Of a stretch of DNA of 45,591 nucleotides, positions 42,680-45,591 are shown piece by piece. Origin of the DNA: an uncultured Rubritalea sp. (lineage in GTDB: Bacteria > Verrucomicrobiota > Verrucomicrobiia > Verrucomicrobiales > Akkermansiaceae); contig CALJOJ010000009.1 in assembly GCA_937981665.1 (NCBI GenBank), forward strand, positions 1 through 45,591, read 5' to 3'. Made by a program: the position numbers and the translations under genes. A model generated the notes under the pieces. That model did not search any database, was not told where the DNA came from, and saw nothing but the letters and a program-made list of their open reading frames with translations. The first letter of the stretch is position 1. The number at the start of each line of letters is the position of its first letter.

Positions 42680-45591
42680 ATGAAAAATCCGATAAATTAT
42701 ACACTAGGGGTAGATATGGGCGTAGCTTCAATAGGCTGGGCTGTTGTTTCAGTTGAGGATAAATTTATTGATAGTGGCGTTAGGATTTTTCCTGCGGGCT
42801 TGGATAATTTTAATTCATCTAAAGAGAAACATCCTAATCAGGATAGGCGTATTTCTAGGGGAGCGAGAAGACGTATTCGACGTAAATCTGATAGGAAGAA
42901 GCTAATCACTGGTATTCTAAAAGAACTCAACTGGATGCCCGAGGGTGATAAAGAGATACAAGAATGGTATAATCTGAATGTGTATGAGCTGAGGTCTCGA
43001 GCTATTAGTGAAAAGATCAGCCTTAAAGAATTAGGCAGAATCATTTTGCATTTTAATCAACGGAGGGGATTTCTCTCTCTGCGAAAGACAGAAGAATCTG
43101 GAGCTGATAAGGAAACCCAAGGGATGCTAGGTGAAATATCAGCACTTCAAAAATCCATTGATGAGTCTGGTCATAAGACATTGGGAAATTACCTCTATCA
43201 CCTATATAAAGAAAAAGAGCATCTAGTTCGTATTAGAAATAAGCATACTAGACGTAGCATGTATTATGATGAATTTGCCTTAATTTGGAAAATCCAAAGT
43301 AAGTATCAATCTGAGCTTAGTGATGAGATGCGCTATGGGGCTATGGGGAAGTTAGAAAAACCTACTAAAGTTGTGAAACCTGTCCCGCGTGATAAATCTC
43401 TAACTATGCTGCAGCAATTTGGAATTGAGAACCTAACCTTCTTCCAGCGTAGAGTCTATTGGTCGACATCTTCAATAGGTCAATGTGAACTTGAAGAGGG
43501 TGAGCAACGTGCACCTATCGCTGACCGTAGATTTCAAGAGTTTAGAATGCTACAAGAGGTGAATAATTTAAAAATACTGGATAATTCAGCTAATGGTAAA
43601 CCAGAGGAACGTAGGCTTACTGAGGAAGAGAGAATGGCAGCAATCGCTTATCTGACAGGTAAGAAGGATGCGAAGCTAGAGGCTCTGAAAAAACATCTGT
43701 GTAAGAAGATTCTGACTCTTCCACCACATACTCAAATTTCATTTAATCTAGAATCTGGTGGACGTACTATGATTTCAGCAACTCCAACAGACGCTCTTAT
43801 TTCTACTGCGAAGGCTTATGGTAAGACTTGGTATAAGTTATCTGTAGAAGTGCGGAATAGAGTTGTGGAAGCTCTGACTCTCCCCGCGGCTATTGATGAA
43901 GACATACGTGAGGAATTAGTGAAAATATCTGAAATTGATGAAGCTTCGCATGACGCCTTGCTGAGAGTGAATCTCCCTTCTAACTACGGTCATCTCTCCA
44001 CTACAGCACTAGAGAAACTCCTACCACATATGCGTGAAGGAAAGCTTTATATGGCTAAAGATGCTAGTGATTCTGCTCTTCATGCAGCAGACCCCAACTA
44101 TAAGAGACGTGACGAGCTCACTCACACTATTTCAGATCTGTTACCTAGCTTTGATTCTCTGCTAGACTCAGCTAGTCCTCACTATGATAAGAACCAAGTA
44201 GAAATCAATAACCCAGTAGTGAAACGTGCCCTGACTGAATTACGAAAAATAGTCAATGGACTCATCCGTAAATATGGGAAACCTGAGAGAATCCATGTTG
44301 AAATGGCGAGGTCTCTTAAAATGTCACCTAAGCAGAGAGCTGAGCATGAAAAAAAGACGAGTAAAAATGAGAAAGAAAGGTCAGATGCCAGTAATGCAAT
44401 CGAGGCAATAGGCGTTATCCCTAACCATACCTCCATAGAAATGTATCGGCTCTGGAAGGATCAGAAAGAGGTCTGTGTCTATTCTGGTGAGAGTATTGGA
44501 ATCAGTCAGTTATACGGTGGGGAAGTAGATATCGATCACATCTTTCCGTTTTCCAAGAGTGCGGATAATTCTTATCTAAACAAAGTCGTCTGCTTCAGAG
44601 ACTCAAATGCAGCAAAAGGAAATCAAACACCTTATGATTGGTTAGCTCATATGAATCCTGATCAATATGCTGAGGTCATCCAACGCGCTAAATCATTACC
44701 AAGAGGGAAGTATAAGAAATTCATCGCAGAAGAGATTCCAGAGGGTTTCGCTAATCGAGATCTTAATGATACCTCATGGATGGCAAAGGCGGCGAGACAA
44801 TACCTCAGCCGTATTGTTGATAAACCTCACCACGTAATAGGGACAAAAGGTCAGCATACATCGACATTGAGAAATCAATGGGAACTGCACTCATTACTCA
44901 GAAACGATGGCTTAGATATAAAAAATAGAGATGACCATAGGCATCATGCTTTGGACGCAATCGTCATAGCTCTATGTGATCAATCAGCGATTCAGAAGAT
45001 TACCCAAAAGCTTAAATTCGGGCTTCTAGAACGAGACGCCAAAGAGGAAGGTAAAAAGCTCTATAGACTAAAACTATCTGGTGATAAATTAGCCATACCT
45101 TGGCAAAATTTTCGGTTAGATGCAGCCGATTCTCTGAATAGCATATGGGTTTCACATAGACCAAAGCGTAAAGTCTCTGGTGCTCTCCATAAGGAAACTA
45201 ACTATGGTAAAACTAGTGATGGAAAGCTTGTAGTCAGAAAAGCTATACAAAGCCTTTCCAAAAAAGAAATAGAAGGAATCATAGATCCTGAAATCCACCG
45301 TATAGTGAAAGAATACATCAGGGAGCATGGTGATGACTATAAAGCTGTGAAGGCAATACCAGAAGACGAACCTCTCACCATGCTTTCTGGAATCCCTATT
45401 CGTAAGATCAGAACAGCTATTCCATATGCTCATATTACGATCAGGAAAGGCACTGAACATGAAGCTCATGTGCAGTCTGCTAATACCCATCACCTCGCTA
45501 TTTTCTCACTAGGTGATGATAAATTCCACTTCGAGCCTGTTACTCTCTATGAAGCAAGCAGAAGGTTAAGAGCGAAAGAAGAGGTCATTCA
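42680..45591 (+). CDS. cas9: Cas9 nuclease, type II (probably II-C), 3' end outside the window
   Basis: An open frame from ATG 42680 to the window end (970 codons, no stop). RuvC-I is YTLGVDMGVASIGW (D12). The Arg-rich bridge helix is at 56-75 (RRISRGARRRIRRK). RuvC-II is RIHVEMARS with E541. HNH is EVDIDHIFPFS with D619 and H620, and N643 in the DSNAAKGN helix. RuvC-III is DDHRHHALDA with H756 and D759. All four RuvC residues and the HNH pair are intact, so it should cut both DNA strands. The compact recognition lobe and adjacent antisense tracrRNA suggest subtype II-C. The C-terminal PAM-interacting region is only partly visible. Confidence 0.95.
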   Translation, partial: MKNPINYTLGVDMGVASIGWAVVSVEDKFIDSGVRIFPAGLDNFNSSKEKHPNQDRRISRGARRRIRRKSDRKKLITGILKELNWMPEGDKEIQEWYNLNVYELRSRAISEKISLKELGRIILHFNQRRGFLSLRKTEESGADKETQGMLGEISALQKSIDESGHKTLGNYLYHLYKEKEHLVRIRNKHTRRSMYYDEFALIWKIQSKYQSELSDEMRYGAMGKLEKPTKVVKPVPRDKSLTMLQQFGIENLTFFQRRVYWSTSSIGQCELEEGEQRAPIADRRFQEFRMLQEVNNLKILDNSANGKPEERRLTEEERMAAIAYLTGKKDAKLEALKKHLCKKILTLPPHTQISFNLESGGRTMISATPTDALISTAKAYGKTWYKLSVEVRNRVVEALTLPAAIDEDIREELVKISEIDEASHDALLRVNLPSNYGHLSTTALEKLLPHMREGKLYMAKDASDSALHAADPNYKRRDELTHTISDLLPSFDSLLDSASPHYDKNQVEINNPVVKRALTELRKIVNGLIRKYGKPERIHVEMARSLKMSPKQRAEHEKKTSKNEKERSDASNAIEAIGVIPNHTSIEMYRLWKDQKEVCVYSGESIGISQLYGGEVDIDHIFPFSKSADNSYLNKVVCFRDSNAAKGNQTPYDWLAHMNPDQYAEVIQRAKSLPRGKYKKFIAEEIPEGFANRDLNDTSWMAKAARQYLSRIVDKPHHVIGTKGQHTSTLRNQWELHSLLRNDGLDIKNRDDHRHHALDAIVIALCDQSAIQKITQKLKFGLLERDAKEEGKKLYRLKLSGDKLAIPWQNFRLDAADSLNSIWVSHRPKRKVSGALHKETNYGKTSDGKLVVRKAIQSLSKKEIEGIIDPEIHRIVKEYIREHGDDYKAVKAIPEDEPLTMLSGIPIRKIRTAIPYAHITIRKGTEHEAHVQSANTHHLAIFSLGDDKFHFEPVTLYEASRRLRAKEEVI

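Noticed and set aside
42838-45493. Minus-strand open frames of 68-113 codons opposite cas9
   Set aside because: They lie fully inside the cas9 frame, have no family features, and are explained as shadows of a long coding region.
42541-45591. A CRISPR array in the window
   Set aside because: No set of regularly spaced 30-37-base repeats is present; only the single anti-repeat is seen. The array must lie outside.

Overview
The window is a bacterial chromosome segment of about 45 kb. Gene content fits a Gram-negative, probably marine member of the Verrucomicrobiota: a yeast-type LeuA, a bacterial Spondin_N lipoprotein, a secreted sulfatase, an OprO/P-like porin, IS66 and IS481 remnants, and few clear Shine-Dalgarno sites. 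This phylum call is inference from gene families, not from a marker gene.

Layout. 1-3.9 kb holds small accessory genes (YchJ-like protein, DUF1877-like protein, possible papain-fold protein, esterase, secreted protein, Cys-rich lipoprotein). 3956-4187 is a noncoding element closed by 23-base imperfect inverted repeats with several internal hairpins. 4.3-11.1 kb is mostly housekeeping: pyruvate dehydrogenase E2, a hydrolase, a rhomboid protease beside a site-2 protease, LeuA, Tpx, and DUF4190/DUF2752 membrane proteins.

11.1-25.6 kb is a phosphate island. On the minus strand it runs phoB2-phoR2-Na/Pi symporter-phoB1-phoR1-pstS-pstC-pstA-pstB-phoU. The two phoBR pairs are paralogous, and each sits directly upstream of a phosphate importer. 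Five matching 11-bp-period repeats (candidate Pho boxes) lie before phoB2, the symporter, phoB1, pstS and pstC. On the plus strand next to them are a VTC-type polyphosphate polymerase gene and a DUF4956 membrane protein gene. Both are broken here, by a frameshift at an A7 run and by two in-frame stops respectively. An OprO/P-like porin follows.

25.6-29.7 kb: a CII-like regulator, a membrane protein, mnmA and an M29 aminopeptidase. 29.7-34.2 kb is scarred by transposition. It holds a secreted-protein gene cut after its signal peptide, a 3'-truncated IS481 nested in an IS66 remnant, PspA, phosphofructokinase, tRNA-Val, and a 542-bp internally deleted IS66 with both ends and a near-perfect 8-bp target duplication. 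34.3-42.4 kb: serS, yjdM, a Spondin_N lipoprotein, a PLD nuclease, a MauE/DoxX-like protein, hscB-like, tcdA, a DEAD-box helicase and a sulfatase.

The last 3 kb open a type II CRISPR-Cas locus. A Cas9 (probably II-C) with all nuclease residues intact runs off the window end, and a divergent candidate tracrRNA with a terminator lies just upstream. No cas1, cas2 or repeat array is inside the window.
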